Assembly: GCF_026262505.1 (NCBI RefSeq)
Contig: NC_067206.1
Span: 20,853,319 to 20,917,318 of the forward strand
Length of the DNA: 64,000 nt
Direction: 5' to 3'
Source: Trichomonas vaginalis G3
Lineage: Eukaryota > Parabasalia > Trichomonadida > Trichomonadidae
The position numbers and the translations under genes are program-made. How positions within the stretch are numbered: position 1 is the first letter of the stretch; each line of letters begins with the position of its first letter. The notes under the pieces were generated by a model, which was not told where the DNA came from, did not search any database, and worked only from the letters and a program-made list of their open reading frames with translations. This document shows positions 33,226 through 46,872 of the stretch, one piece after another.

Positions 33226-35643
33226 TGTAATAAACAGAAATTCATCAAAAGTGACAGCTCTCAATTTTTGACATTTGTAAATTCTAAATTGAATGAGAAA
33301 AATGAAATAACACTAAGCATAATACAATATTCTAGATTTAATTATAATTAGGAAAAAGTTAGTTTTGAGAGTACTTTTCATAGGCATATAGAATGAAATC
33401 TTCTGAAAAATAATATCACATAAACTCATATTATTTTCTAATATATAACTATTTTATATAAAAATCAAATTCAATGATCTTAAAAGCGAAGGATAAACCT
33501 CAAAATTTACGAATATAATGAGTGGGAATATAATGCTTATCTATCATAAAACCATATGAAATATCAATTTTTGCTTTACGCCTAATTTTTGACGACAATT
33601 AGCAAAAAATGTTAAATGTTAACACTCAGTCCATTTGAATATGAAAAATAAAATTGACTTTGATTAAATGTTTTTATTTATCATGCAATTCTTCTTGCGA
33701 CCAAAGATTTGAATAAAAGTTCAAAAAATAAGATAGCTTAAAAATAATATACGGTAGTGTTTACTAATAGATGAATAGTATATAAATTCTATTAAAATGG
33801 ATTTGATCCAAAAAATATATAAAATTTGATCATAAATAAAATCGTTTTAAATTACTTCTTCATTTAAATTATAACAATTATTTTTGATTTTTATTTATCA
33901 TCCACATTCAAATTTGAATCTTATCACAAAAGAAGGACCACTTTTATGACTACTGCCAAATCTATAAACAGAGAATGGCTATTTGAAGCTAAAAGAAGAA
34001 TAGAAGAAGGTGAATATTACAAAAGTGTGGGAAAGGAAGTTGAATTGGAAAATGGTAAAATTAAATTGAATGTTGCCGAAAATACAATAAGAAGAGCATT
34101 TCAACTTCAAGAAATCGAATTACCAAAAGTTAGTCGCGGCAGAAAACCAAATCCACCAACATTTGAACAAAAACAATTAATTAATTCTTGTGTTTCACAA
34201 TATAAAGGAGGAATTTCAAAAACTTATTTATTGATTAAAAGGTTTCAAAATATTGTTCAAAATCCCGATTGTGAGAAAGAAAAAGAAGAAATTGCAAAAG
34301 AATTTGAAAATATAGAAGATTTGACAAAAGATCAAATTTTTGACAATTTACAAAAAATAAAGCCTCATCAAGTGGAAAAATTTATGATGGAATCAGGTTT
34401 ATCTTCAAAAAGAGATTACAAACCAGCAGATCCACCTACCAAATATCGTGCCATATCAAAGAATTTGATATGGCACTGCGATATTCATTACCTTCACGGT
34501 AATGTTTCTTTTCCATTCTTTGCCATATTGAATGATATGACACGTAAAGTTCTCAAAACTAAATTATTGAAAAACAAGTCTTCCAACTCAACAGCGAATA
34601 TTTTAAGAAAACTTTTAGAGGAGTTTATCCCTTACTGCATCTGGACCGATAACGGCGGTGAAAACCGCGGTGAATTCGGCCAGGTTATGCAGGAAAACGG
34701 AATAGTTTGGAAGCACACCTTGCCGTATATGCCAAGACAGAACGGCAAGGTGGAGCGCCTGTGGCCAAGCTTAGAAAAGTTTTTGCCAGACGAGTTGGAT
34801 GATATTCAACAAATCAAGGACTCAGTTCAGCAGTTCATTGAAAAATACAACAATACACCACATTTATCTCTCGATATTAATCCAAAAACGAATAGTAATT
34901 ACACTCCTAACGAATTATTCGAAGTTTCAAAATTTTGGTACGAGCCAGAAATGCAAAAATGGGAGTTATATATCAAAGAGGAATGGGTTTTAGCAAAATT
35001 TGAATAATTACATCATTTTAAATGACTTCTAAACAATTTTATTTATGATCAAATTTTATATATCTTTTTGGATCAAATCCATTTTAATAGAATTTATATA
35101 CTATTCATCTATTAGTAAACACTACCGTATATTATTTTTAAGCTATCTTATTTTTTGAAATTTTATTCAAATCTTTGGTCGCAAGAAGAATTGCATGATA
35201 AATAAAAACATTTAATCAAAGTCAATTTTATTTTTCATATTCAAATGGACTGAGTGTTAACATTTAACATTTTTTGCTAATTGTCGTCAAAAATTAGGCG
35301 TAAAGCAAAAATTGATATTTCATATGGTTTTATGATAGATAAGCATTATATTCCCACTCATTATATTCGTAAATTTTGAGGTTTATCCTTCGCTTTTAAG
35401 ATCATTGAATTTGATTTTTATATAAAATAGTTATATATTAGAAAATAATATGAGTTTATGTGATATTATTTTTCAGAAGATTTTGTGTTCTTCTTCAAAA
35501 TTTTATTTTTTATTAAAAAGAATCTTTACAAAATATACATTTACTTTAATTAATATTTAAAAACGTGCTCTATCAAAAGTTCCAAAAATTCAATATTATA
35601 GCTTTTCTGAGGTGTCACTTTTGATGAATTTCTGTTTTCAACA
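33226..35643 (+). mobile_element. Integrase-type transposon, unit 5
   Basis: 2,418 bp; the two missing bases are single homopolymer deletions in the left arm. A at 35530. Confidence 0.9.
33946..35007 (+). CDS. DDE integrase-type transposase, unit 5
   Basis: Identical protein. The two homopolymer deletions of this element lie in the arm upstream and leave the gene untouched. Confidence 0.93.
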   Translation: MTTAKSINREWLFEAKRRIEEGEYYKSVGKEVELENGKIKLNVAENTIRRAFQLQEIELPKVSRGRKPNPPTFEQKQLINSCVSQYKGGISKTYLLIKRFQNIVQNPDCEKEKEEIAKEFENIEDLTKDQIFDNLQKIKPHQVEKFMMESGLSSKRDYKPADPPTKYRAISKNLIWHCDIHYLHGNVSFPFFAILNDMTRKVLKTKLLKNKSSNSTANILRKLLEEFIPYCIWTDNGGENRGEFGQVMQENGIVWKHTLPYMPRQNGKVERLWPSLEKFLPDELDDIQQIKDSVQQFIEKYNNTPHLSLDINPKTNSNYTPNELFEVSKFWYEPEMQKWELYIKEEWVLAKFE

Positions 35644-36765
35644 CTAGACAAAAACAATTATATTAGATGCACATGATTAACATCTCTTGGTCTGATGATG
35701 TTTTTCAATTAAAAGATTATTATATACAGTTGAATTTACAAAATTCTTAATTCATAATTGCATGGCACAAGAGAGGTATGATCTGCTTATATGTTAATGA
35801 TAGATATACCATATTATTTCCATTACTATAAATAACTTAAAGAAATATATCTTCTAAGTGTATTTTTTGTTCAATTTTGTTTGAAAAAAAAATTAAAACG
35901 CATTTCTTATCTTGTTTAGCTTTGATAAGTTGGATTAAATAATATTACTAAATACAAATCATGATAACAATTATATATCCATGCTAAATGCCTGAAGATC
36001 TGGTGAAAATATTGAGATATGCCTCACTTCCATCATTTCGTCTTACCACATAAAAATATGTGATTTTTAAAACAAGTTAGCTGATATGCTTTTAACAAAA
36101 CCGAATCAAAAGTATTCAAAAAAATCTGAAATTGTAAAATATCTTAATCAAAAATAAAGGGTTGATCTTCATTTTCGGGATTTCAAAAAAATTTGGAATT
36201 TCACCTCCCAAACACACAGATTGTCCAGTTCATTGGCATAGAGAATATCCGATTTCCAGTGTTTTACTCTGAATCTTATTAGTTAAATACCGAATTTCGA
36301 ACATAAATTCATCAAAATCGAATAAAGAGACTACCAAAAACGACACAAATATAATCAAGTCACAATCATTTAACAGGAACTCCTTAAATGAAGATTTTTA
36401 CAATTTTAATCTCTATATTTTAGAAAAAAATATGCTCAGTCACAAACACAATTACTATGTTATGGAACAAGGCATTGACACTCGAATCTCTGGCCAATTC
36501 GAGGAACATCCAAAATTTCAATAATCTTATCCCACAGAATCCATAGCCCAAAAACTTTAATTTGCATAGTACATTTGAAGACGAATAATATTAGTCCAAT
36601 TTTTTTTAACTTTGAAATTTTCAAAGATACAAAATTTATTACATTTAGAATTAATGCATTAATATATGCATTTGTTCCGTACCGAAAATGAACTTTACAA
36701 AAAGTGACATGAAAAGTCTTAATTACATTAAAGCCAAATGTAAACTTCATTGAGAAAAAGCAGTT

Positions 36766-38092
36766 TTGTCTCGTATTCAACGTAAAATCTTCAAAAGAAG
36801 ACTAAACAAAAAGTGCTACACTGATAACAAAGATGAATTTCACATGGAACGCGATGATTCAATAACTGCAGAGTTGCGACATACAATTGCGGAAAATGTA
36901 TGGACAACCACATGTAATGGTGGAGAACCATCGTATCTTTCAGAGGTCGAATTACTTGATTTTTATGGTGAAATCAATCAAAGAGCAAAAGGTCTTGCAT
37001 GTGAAAAGGTAATCGAAGCTTATCAGATTGCCTACGAATTACTGGAGTATAGATACAGCAGAGCTTTATATCTAGCTGGCCTTGTTCATCCAGACGAATT
37101 TCCAACAAGAGGAAAAAGAATTGTTTACTTCGCTAGAAGTATATCTCCCCTCAAGATCATGGTTAAACAGAGTTTGCTCTGATCTCAACATTGAGATCAA
37201 AAGCTCAAAAGAAAATGAGGAAAAACGAGCAAAGTACTGTAACACAGCAACAGTTGCTAACTTCTTACATTAATTTCAGTATACGGCAGGAATTGATCCA
37301 TGGAATAAGTGGAGTATTTATGAAACATCTCTGCTTCATCAAAGCGTTACAAAGTTATCTGCACTGAAAGCAACCCTCCTTTAACCAAAGAAGAGCATGA
37401 ATTTGTGCTTGTTACTAGTATCTTCCCATATAATTCTGAAGGATACCGGATGAAACCATTTATTATTGTTCCAGGAATATAAAATTGTTCACAGGAACTC
37501 CGCTCCGTGAGAGCATTCCTTACAGGACAATCTTATGGATGGATGACAAAGAAGATATGGGATATCTTTAATTTAACTTTTATTATCGAAATCCAGAGAT
37601 ATCGCTCAAGTCTTGATGCTATCACAGCAGCTCAGCATAATATCGTATTCGGTGATAATCATATCAGCCGAGTAAGTTATTTTACTTGCAAACTTTTGAG
37701 TCTCTTCAGAATTGAACTCTTGACATTTCCAGCTTACTGCACAGTAGTTCTCCAGTTATTTGATGTAGGATGTGCAGCATCTTTGAGATCAAAGAATAAC
37801 AGGTTAAAATATGTTCCGCTTTACACATATGAGCAAGATAATTTATCAAATACCCCAAAACCAAGGTTAAAAATTGTAAGAATTTTAATTGATGCTTGTG
37901 ATTAAGTCAATGCATCAGTATGGTATTCATCCGTGGAACCCAGATAAAGCCTTATCCAACGAATTAACAAACAAAACATCAAACGCAATACCAAATCCCA
38001 CATATATATTTAATTCTTCTTGCAAAAAATTAACATCTGACGCCGAATTACTTAAAATTGCGCAATTTGAAGCAATCAAATTCAAACATTAA
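36766..38092 (+). pseudogene. Pogo-type transposase pseudogene, unit 5
   Basis: Same set of breaks as 6036-7362. Confidence 0.85.
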
Positions 38093-40094
38093 ATCAAGCA
38101 CTGATAGTTATTGTAACAAATATTTCGAATTATTTAGATTATTATCCTCCAAATACAAAAATTCTCAGCAAAGGGATGAAATTGAGTCAATTTAATGGAG
38201 CAAAACGAAGTGAGGTGAAATTCACCACTTTGACACCTCGTATTTTTCAGATATATCGATTAATATTGAGTTTTATTGGGATGGAAAACATACTGAAAAA
38301 CCTGCAATATCAACACCTTTTTATATAATATTGAATAAATAAAAATTTGTTTTTATTTTCCAAAAAGATATATGATACATTTTTATTATACAGGTTAAAA
38401 ACTGTCTAGCTTTTGCTTTTAGTGCTCGACCAGAGGCATACATTGAAAATACAATCCTCTCCATGGTTTTTGTGTAGGATCTGATCTTCTCAAAACGATG
38501 ATATTGACTATTATTATATGAATTGAATGTATTTATGAATATTTCGAAATTTTAATATAAATAATTTATTAAAAATAAAAATTGAACGTAAGTACAAAAA
38601 ATATAATTTGAAAGCAAATTAAAAATTAACGATACGATAATTTGGAACTTTTACCTTTTGCCAATAAATATAAAAATAAAATTTTGGGAATTGGAACTTA
38701 AGAGTAGAGAGACCTTTGTTGATATGTATGAGGCTATGTATTTATGTGTAGATCTGAGTAAGCTTGGTTATCATATAGCGGTTTCTGATGAAATTGAGAA
38801 CCTCGGAGACCCAAGACCTTTGTTGATATGTATGAGGCTATGTATTTGTGCGTAGTCATTAAACCCATTCTTGCAAAAAATATTATTTTATTTGTTATAT
38901 TGAGCTTTCTTCCTGATAATTTGCATATCTTCAAAATCATTAAAGTAAGTAAAATCAGTTGTTTTTTCGGTGATTAATCTTAATTCTTCGCATTATATTT
39001 CTTTTTTTTGAAAAATCTTACTGTTTGGGGAAATTCTCTTTGCGAAATCTGTTGGCCTGAGGATTATCTGGTTGAATAAAAATATGTTCAATTCCCCTTT
39101 CGCATAATAATTAATGAAATTGTGTTTTATTTTCGAGAGTGTGCAAAACGTTCCCACTTCTTGAGAGGTACGTTTTGCAAATTTTTTTCTTTCATACATA
39201 GAAGATTTTTGGAAGATGATTGATCTCTACATGATATTATATCATATTTCTACATTGAGTCCTTAACAATATTAAATTGCAGGGTTTTCAAATCAAAAAA
39301 CTAACTTTCGCTCTTTCAGGTCAAATCAGCAAGGCTCTTCTATATAGGTGTTGGATATATTATCAAACTGAAATGAAACTTTCCAGAGATGTCCATAAAA
39401 TTATTTTGCAAAACATCCCTCTCAAAAAGTGGGAACGTTTTTGCAATTTTTCTTTATTTTTTGTACCATTATCGGTCCATAGAGCGAAATGGGGACCAGG
39501 TATTGTGCTTAATGCACGTTTGAGTACATTTGTTGTATACTCTGCAGTTTTCTGAGAAAAAGATTATGAGTGATCTCGTTTTTTCTTAAAGTCATTTTTT
39601 TCTTATCAAAAAAAATTAAAATTACGTAAAACTATGACAAAATTACGTAATTCACAATTTTAATGCTGAAAAATAGGAATATAAGCTTATAATACTACAG
39701 GTAGATTGAGCATCGATGCGCGCTAATGCCAACATGATTAATTTGAGTCGGTTTTATATATTATTGGAAATTAATCACAAATTGTCCATGAATATAAGTT
39801 ATATTCTTCGATATTATGAGTTAATGAAGGCTACAATATTTGTAATCATGATTGGCTAGTTAAAATCTATTAGAATAAAAGAAATTGTAATTTAATAATA
39901 TTGAATTGACATTTTAAATAATTTGAGGTCTAATCCATTATGAGTATGGTTATTACAGGTCACTTATTATTATTCTTTGATATACAAAGAGTTAAAACGA
40001 TTTGGTAATGAGATATTGTAGAAAATAAAAATAACTGTAATCTATTGAAACTGATAAAAAAAATTAAATCCATTTATTTTTTATTCATATGTTA

Positions 40095-40442
40095 TTATTG
40101 ATGAGAATTAGATTCATTTAAAATTGAATACATATTTTTGAGAGAGTCAAAAATTTCAGGATCGATTTCATCTTCGCATTCATCCAAATATATTCTAAGC
40201 TCGGAATTTTCAAATGCATTCAAAATATTGGCAAAGTTTTCTTTACAAGAAGAGTTAAATAAAATTTCTTGTAAACAATTAATAATAAATTTTGGGTTAA
40301 ATTCAACAAAATCCGAAAGAATTTCAAACACCTTTTCAAATTTGTCATTAAATATCGAAAGGGATATTGAATCTTTTATGATAATAGCGATGAGGATATT
40401 TATCAAAATTTCCTTATTTTTGAAGAGTGCGGGATAAATTTG
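40095..40442 (-). pseudogene. Armadillo-like fragment, copy 6
   Basis: Same peptide and truncation point as 219-566. Confidence 0.4.
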
Positions 40443-40553
40443 TCAAGTGTCACTTTTCAATAACCTTAAATTACGCTGTTCTAATTTTTTAAAAAATAAC
40501 CTTAAATTATATTTGAAGAAATTATGTCTATGATATATGTTTTATTCTAGAAT

Positions 40554-41550
40554 CTTGGAGTTTTCATGCACTACACAAGAGCTCCAAGGTTCCAAGAGTG
40601 AATGCTCAATAGCAATTATAGAGATGTACCTTTTCAAAATGACTTTTACTGATTAAATTTAATCAATAGAAGACATTTTGAAAAGGTACCTCTACAATTA
40701 GATATACAAGAGATTCAAAGCTTCATTTCAGATAGATTTGAAACTTTGAAACTCTTGGTAGATTTTGAGTGAATGCTGACAATCATCTTTGAGAAGGTTT
40801 TCTTAAAGAAAACCTTCTCAAAGAGGTTTCTCAGGAGCCCTGAGGCTCCCTTTCGTAATGATTGGGAGCCTTGGGGCTCCTGAGACGAAGAATGGCTTCG
40901 CCGAATCTTTGATCAGCAGAGGCCAAATGAAAAGGCCTCTACTGATGGATTCTCAGGAGCCCTGAGGCTCCCTTTCGTAATGATTGGGAGCCTTGGGGCT
41001 CCTGAGACGAAGAATGGCTTCGCCGAATCTTTGATCAGCAGAGGCCAAATGAAAAGGCCTCTGCTGATGGATTCTCAGGAGCCCTGAGGCTCCCTTTCGT
41101 AATGATTGGGAGCCTTGGGGCTCCTGAGACGAAGAATGGCTTCGCCGAATCTTTGATCAGCAGAGGCCAAATGAAAAGGCCTCTGCTGATGGATTCTCAG
41201 GAGCCCTGAGGCTCCCTTTCGTAATGATTGGGAGCCTTGGGGCTCCTGCAGCAGAGTATCGCTCCGCTCCATTAATTTTTTTTAAAAAAAAGTGCCGTGT
41301 GGCAAATTTGTCCTGTTCCCTCTCCTAACACATAACTCCACAACTACCCAAGTACTATATTGCCACTCCTTCCCGCATTGCATTTGAGAAACATTAAAAG
41401 TGGCGACAAGTGCACTTGCCATGGCATATTGTTGCGCGTATATACTACTTCTAATGAAAGAAGCAGTATATACGCGCAATTCGAGTGAGATTGCAGCAGA
41501 AAGTCGAGAAGAGAGCCCTTTCTTAAGGTTAGGACTCCCTTCTCGACTTT
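40554..41550. other. Hairpin-dense tract, unit 6
   Basis: Same hairpin series as 678-2040, with the 3.4-copy minisatellite. Confidence 0.85.
40832..41248. repeat. 122-bp minisatellite, 3.4 copies (unit 6)
   Basis: Order A,G,G at the variable stem base. Confidence 0.97.
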
Positions 41551-41593
41551 ATTATACAATGAAATATAAATCATAGTATATTTTTGTCACTTT

Positions 41594-41800
41594 TCACATC
41601 GTATTACCCCGATAGAAACAAAACAAAACGACTTTCTTGATATATCAATAAATGGCACGGATAATTTATTGGATGCATTGGAAAAATATTTTAATACATA
41701 TCCTATTGAGCAAAATCGATTTCAAAAAGATGAAATATTAGAATGGCCCAAGTATTTAATCATACAATTAAACTTTCGTAAGACGAAATGGTGGAAGTGA
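41594..41800 (+). pseudogene. USP fragment, unit 6
   Basis: Same broken frame as 2084-2290. Confidence 0.62.
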
Positions 41801-42003
41801 AGTGATGTTGAAACCTTGATATTTCCTCGAAATTTCTACAAAACATATATTAGACATAAAGCATATATCTTATTTTATTAAGAATGTTGAATAATAATAT
41901 TATTAAATATTAAGCTTTAAAAAAGCTAATTAAATTCAAAAATGAATATATATTATTATTGGATAAATATTAATCAGAACAAATGATTTTTTTATTAATG
42001 CTA

Positions 42004-44423
42004 TGTAATAAACAGAAATTCATCAAAAGTGACAGCTCTCAATTTTTGACATTTGTAAATTCTAAATTGAATGAGAAAAATGAAATAACACTAAGCATAA
42101 TACAATATTCTAGATTTAATTATAATTAGGAAAAAGTTAGTTTTGAGAGTACTTTTCATAGGCATATAGAATGAAATCTTCTGAAAAATAATATCACATA
42201 AACTCATATTATTTTCTAATATATAACTATTTTATATAAAAATCAAATTCAATGATCTTAAAAGCGAAGGATAAACCTCAAAATTTACGAATATAATGAG
42301 TGGGAATATAATGCTTATCTATCATAAAACCATATGAAATATCAATTTTTGCTTTACGCCTAATTTTTGACGACAATTAGCAAAAAATGTTAAATGTTAA
42401 CACTCAGTCCATTTGAATATGAAAAATAAAATTGACTTTGATTAAATGTTTTTATTTATCATGCAATTCTTCTTGCGACCAAAGATTTGAATAAAAGTTC
42501 AAAAAATAAGATAGCTTAAAAAATAATATACGGTAGTGTTTACTAATAGATGAATAGTATATAAATTCTATTAAAATGGATTTGATCCAAAAAAATATAT
42601 AAAATTTGATCATAAATAAAATCGTTTTAAATTACTTCTTCATTTAAATTATAACAATTATTTTTGATTTTTATTTATCATCCACATTCAAATTTGAATC
42701 TTATCACAAAAGAAGGACCACTTTTATGACTACTGCCAAATCTATAAACAGAGAATGGCTATTTGAAGCTAAAAGAAGAATAGAAGAAGGTGAATATTAC
42801 AAAAGTGTGGGAAAGGAAGTTGAATTGGAAAATGGTAAAATTAAATTGAATGTTGCCGAAAATACAATAAGAAGAGCATTTCAACTTCAAGAAATCGAAT
42901 TACCAAAAGTTAGTCGCGGCAGAAAACCAAATCCACCAACATTTGAACAAAAACAATTAATTAATTCTTGTGTTTCACAATATAAAGGAGGAATTTCAAA
43001 AACTTATTTATTGATTAAAAGGTTTCAAAATATTGTTCAAAATCCCGATTGTGAGAAAGAAAAAGAAGAAATTGCAAAAGAATTTGAAAATATAGAAGAT
43101 TTGACAAAAGATCAAATTTTTGACAATTTACAAAAAATAAAGCCTCATCAAGTGGAAAAATTTATGATGGAATCAGGTTTATCTTCAAAAAGAGATTACA
43201 AACCAGCAGATCCACCTACCAAATATCGTGCCATATCAAAGAATTTGATATGGCACTGCGATATTCATTACCTTCACGGTAATGTTTCTTTTCCATTCTT
43301 TGCCATATTGAATGATATGACACGTAAAGTTCTCAAAACTAAATTATTGAAAAACAAGTCTTCCAACTCAACAGCGAATATTTTAAGAAAACTTTTAGAG
43401 GAGTTTATCCCTTACTGCATCTGGACCGATAACGGCGGTGAAAACCGCGGTGAATTCGGCCAGGTTATGCAGGAAAACGGAATAGTTTGGAAGCACACCT
43501 TGCCGTATATGCCAAGACAGAACGGCAAGGTGGAGCGCCTGTGGCCAAGCTTAGAAAAGTTTTTGCCAGACGAGTTGGATGATATTCAACAAATCAAGGA
43601 CTCAGTTCAGCAGTTCATTGAAAAATACAACAATACACCACATTTATCTCTCGATATTAATCCAAAAACGAATAGTAATTACACTCCTAACGAATTATTC
43701 GAAGTTTCAAAATTTTGGTACGAGCCAGAAATGCAAAAATGGGAGTTATATATCAAAGAGGAATGGGTTTTAGCAAAATTTGAATAATTACATCATTTTA
43801 AATGACTTCTAAACAATTTTATTTATGATCAAATTTTATATATCTTTTTGGATCAAATCCATTTTAATAGAATTTATATACTATTCATCTATTAGTAAAC
43901 ACTACCGTATATTATTTTTAAGCTATCTTATTTTTTGAAATTTTATTCAAATCTTTGGTCGCAAGAAGAATTGCATGATAAATAAAAACATTTAATCAAA
44001 GTCAATTTTATTTTTCATATTCAAATGGACTGAGTGTTAACATTTAACATTTTTTGCTAATTGTCGTCAAAAATTAGGCGTAAAGCAAAAATTGATATTT
44101 CATATGGTTTTATGATAGATAAGCATTATATTCCCACTCATTATATTCGTAAATTTTGAGGTTTATCCTTCGCTTTTAAGATCATTGAATTTGATTTTTA
44201 TATAAAATAGTTATATATTAGAAAATAATATGAGTTTATGTGATATTATTTTTCAGAAGATTTTGTGTTCTTCTTCAAAATTTTATTTTTTATTAAAAAG
44301 AATCTTTACGAAATATACATTTACTTTAATTAATATTTAAAAACGTGCTCTATCAAAAGTTCCAAAAATTCAATATTATAGCTTTTCTGAGGTGTCACTT
44401 TTGATGAATTTCTGTTTTCAACA
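42004..44423 (+). mobile_element. Integrase-type transposon, unit 6
   Basis: Same 2,420 bp and tips. G at 44310. Confidence 0.9.
42726..43787 (+). CDS. DDE integrase-type transposase, unit 6
   Basis: Identical protein, complete. Confidence 0.93.
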   Translation: MTTAKSINREWLFEAKRRIEEGEYYKSVGKEVELENGKIKLNVAENTIRRAFQLQEIELPKVSRGRKPNPPTFEQKQLINSCVSQYKGGISKTYLLIKRFQNIVQNPDCEKEKEEIAKEFENIEDLTKDQIFDNLQKIKPHQVEKFMMESGLSSKRDYKPADPPTKYRAISKNLIWHCDIHYLHGNVSFPFFAILNDMTRKVLKTKLLKNKSSNSTANILRKLLEEFIPYCIWTDNGGENRGEFGQVMQENGIVWKHTLPYMPRQNGKVERLWPSLEKFLPDELDDIQQIKDSVQQFIEKYNNTPHLSLDINPKTNSNYTPNELFEVSKFWYEPEMQKWELYIKEEWVLAKFE

Positions 44424-45545
44424 CTAGACAAAAACAATTATATTAGATGCACATGATTAACATCTCTTGGTCTGATGATGTTTTTCAATTAAAAGATTAT
44501 TATATACAGTTGAATTTACAAAATTCTTAATTCATAATTGCATGGCACAAGAGAGGTATGATCTGCTTATATGTTAATGATAGATATACCATATTATTTC
44601 CATTACTATAAATAACTTAAAGAAATATATCTTCTAAGTGTATTTTTTGTTCAATTTTGTTTGAAAAAAAAATTAAAACGCATTTCTTATCTTGTTTAGC
44701 TTTGATAAGTTGGATTAAATAATATTACTAAATACAAATCATGATAACAATTATATATCCATGCTAAATGCCTGAAGATCTGGTGAAAATATTGAGATAT
44801 GCCTCACTTCCATCATTTCGTCTTACCACATAAAAATATGTGATTTTTAAAACAAGTTAGCTGATATGCTTTTAACAAAACCGAATCAAAAGTATTCAAA
44901 AAAATCTGAAATTGTAAAATATCTTAATCAAAAATAAAGGGTTGATCTTCATTTTCGGGATTTCAAAAAAATTTGGAATTTCACCTCCCAAACACACAGA
45001 TTGTCCAGTTCATTGGCATAGAGAATATCCGATTTCCAGTGTTTTACTCTGAATCTTATTAGTTAAATACCGAATTTCGAACATAAATTCATCAAAATCG
45101 AATAAAGAGACTACCAAAAACGACACAAATATAATCAAGTCACAATCATTTAACAGGAACTCCTTAAATGAAGATTTTTACAATTTTAATCTCTATATTT
45201 TAGAAAAAAATATGCTCAGTCACAAACACAATTACTATGTTATGGAACAAGGCATTGACACTCGAATCTCTGGCCAATTCGAGGAACATCCAAAATTTCA
45301 ATAATCTTATCCCACAGAATCCATAGCCCAAAAACTTTAATTTGCATAGTACATTTGAAGACGAATAATATTAGTCCAATTTTTTTTAACTTTGAAATTT
45401 TCAAAGATACAAAATTTATTACATTTAGAATTAATGCATTAATATATGCATTTGTTCCGTACCGAAAATGAACTTTACAAAAAGTGACATGAAAAGTCTT
45501 AATTACATTAAAGCCAAATGTAAACTTCATTGAGAAAAAGCAGTT

Positions 45546-46872
45546 TTGTCTCGTATTCAACGTAAAATCTTCAAAAGAAGACTAAACAAAAAGTGCTACA
45601 CTGATAACAAAGATGAATTTCACATGGAACGCGATGATTCAATAACTGCAGAGTTGCGACATACAATTGCGGAAAATGTATGGACAACCACATGTAATGG
45701 TGGAGAACCATCGTATCTTTCAGAGGTCGAATTACTTGATTTTTATGGTGAAATCAATCAAAGAGCAAAAGGTCTTGCATGTGAAAAGGTAATCGAAGCT
45801 TATCAGATTGCCTACGAATTACTGGAGTATAGATACAGCAGAGCTTTATATCTAGCTGGCCTTGTTCATCCAGACGAATTTCCAACAAGAGGAAAAAGAA
45901 TTGTTTACTTCGCTAGAAGTATATCTCCCCTCAAGATCATGGTTAAACAGAGTTTGCTCTGATCTCAACATTGAGATCAAAAGCTCAAAAGAAAATGAGG
46001 AAAAACGAGCAAAGTACTGTAACACAGCAACAGTTGCTAACTTCTTACATTAATTTCAGTATACGGCAGGAATTGATCCATGGAATAAGTGGAGTATTTA
46101 TGAAACATCTCTGCTTCATCAAAGCGTTACAAAGTTATCTGCACTGAAAGCAACCCTCCTTTAACCAAAGAAGAGCATGAATTTGTGCTTGTTACTAGTA
46201 TCTTCCCATATAATTCTGAAGGATACCGGATGAAACCATTTATTATTGTTCCAGGAATATAAAATTGTTCACAGGAACTCCGCTCCGTGAGAGCATTCCT
46301 TACAGGACAATCTTATGGATGGATGACAAAGAAGATATGGGATATCTTTAATTTAACTTTTATTATCGAAATCCAGAGATATCGCTCAAGTCTTGATGCT
46401 ATCACAGCAGCTCAGCATAATATCGTATTCGGTGATAATCATATCAGCCGAGTAAGTTATTTTACTTGCAAACTTTTGAGTCTCTTCAGAATTGAACTCT
46501 TGACATTTCCAGCTTACTGCACAGTAGTTCTCCAGTTATTTGATGTAGGATGTGCAGCATCTTTGAGATCAAAGAATAACAGGTTAAAATATGTTCCGCT
46601 TTACACATATGAGCAAGATAATTTATCAAATACCCCAAAACCAAGGTTAAAAATTGTAAGAATTTTAATTGATGCTTGTGATTAAGTCAATGCATCAGTA
46701 TGGTATTCATCCGTGGAACCCAGATAAAGCCTTATCCAACGAATTAACAAACAAAACATCAAACGCAATACCAAATCCCACATATATATTTAATTCTTCT
46801 TGCAAAAAATTAACATCTGACGCCGAATTACTTAAAATTGCGCAATTTGAAGCAATCAAATTCAAACATTAA
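45546..46872 (+). pseudogene. Pogo-type transposase pseudogene, unit 6
   Basis: Same set of breaks as 6036-7362. Confidence 0.85.

Larger units (their letters stand above)
31101..39876 (+). repeat. Macrosatellite unit 5 (8,776 bp)
   Basis: Complete unit. It shares two 1-bp homopolymer deletions before the transposase gene (about 33740 and 33810) with unit 8. It has a private change near 38877, where a short stretch present in other copies is replaced by an A run. Confidence 0.95.
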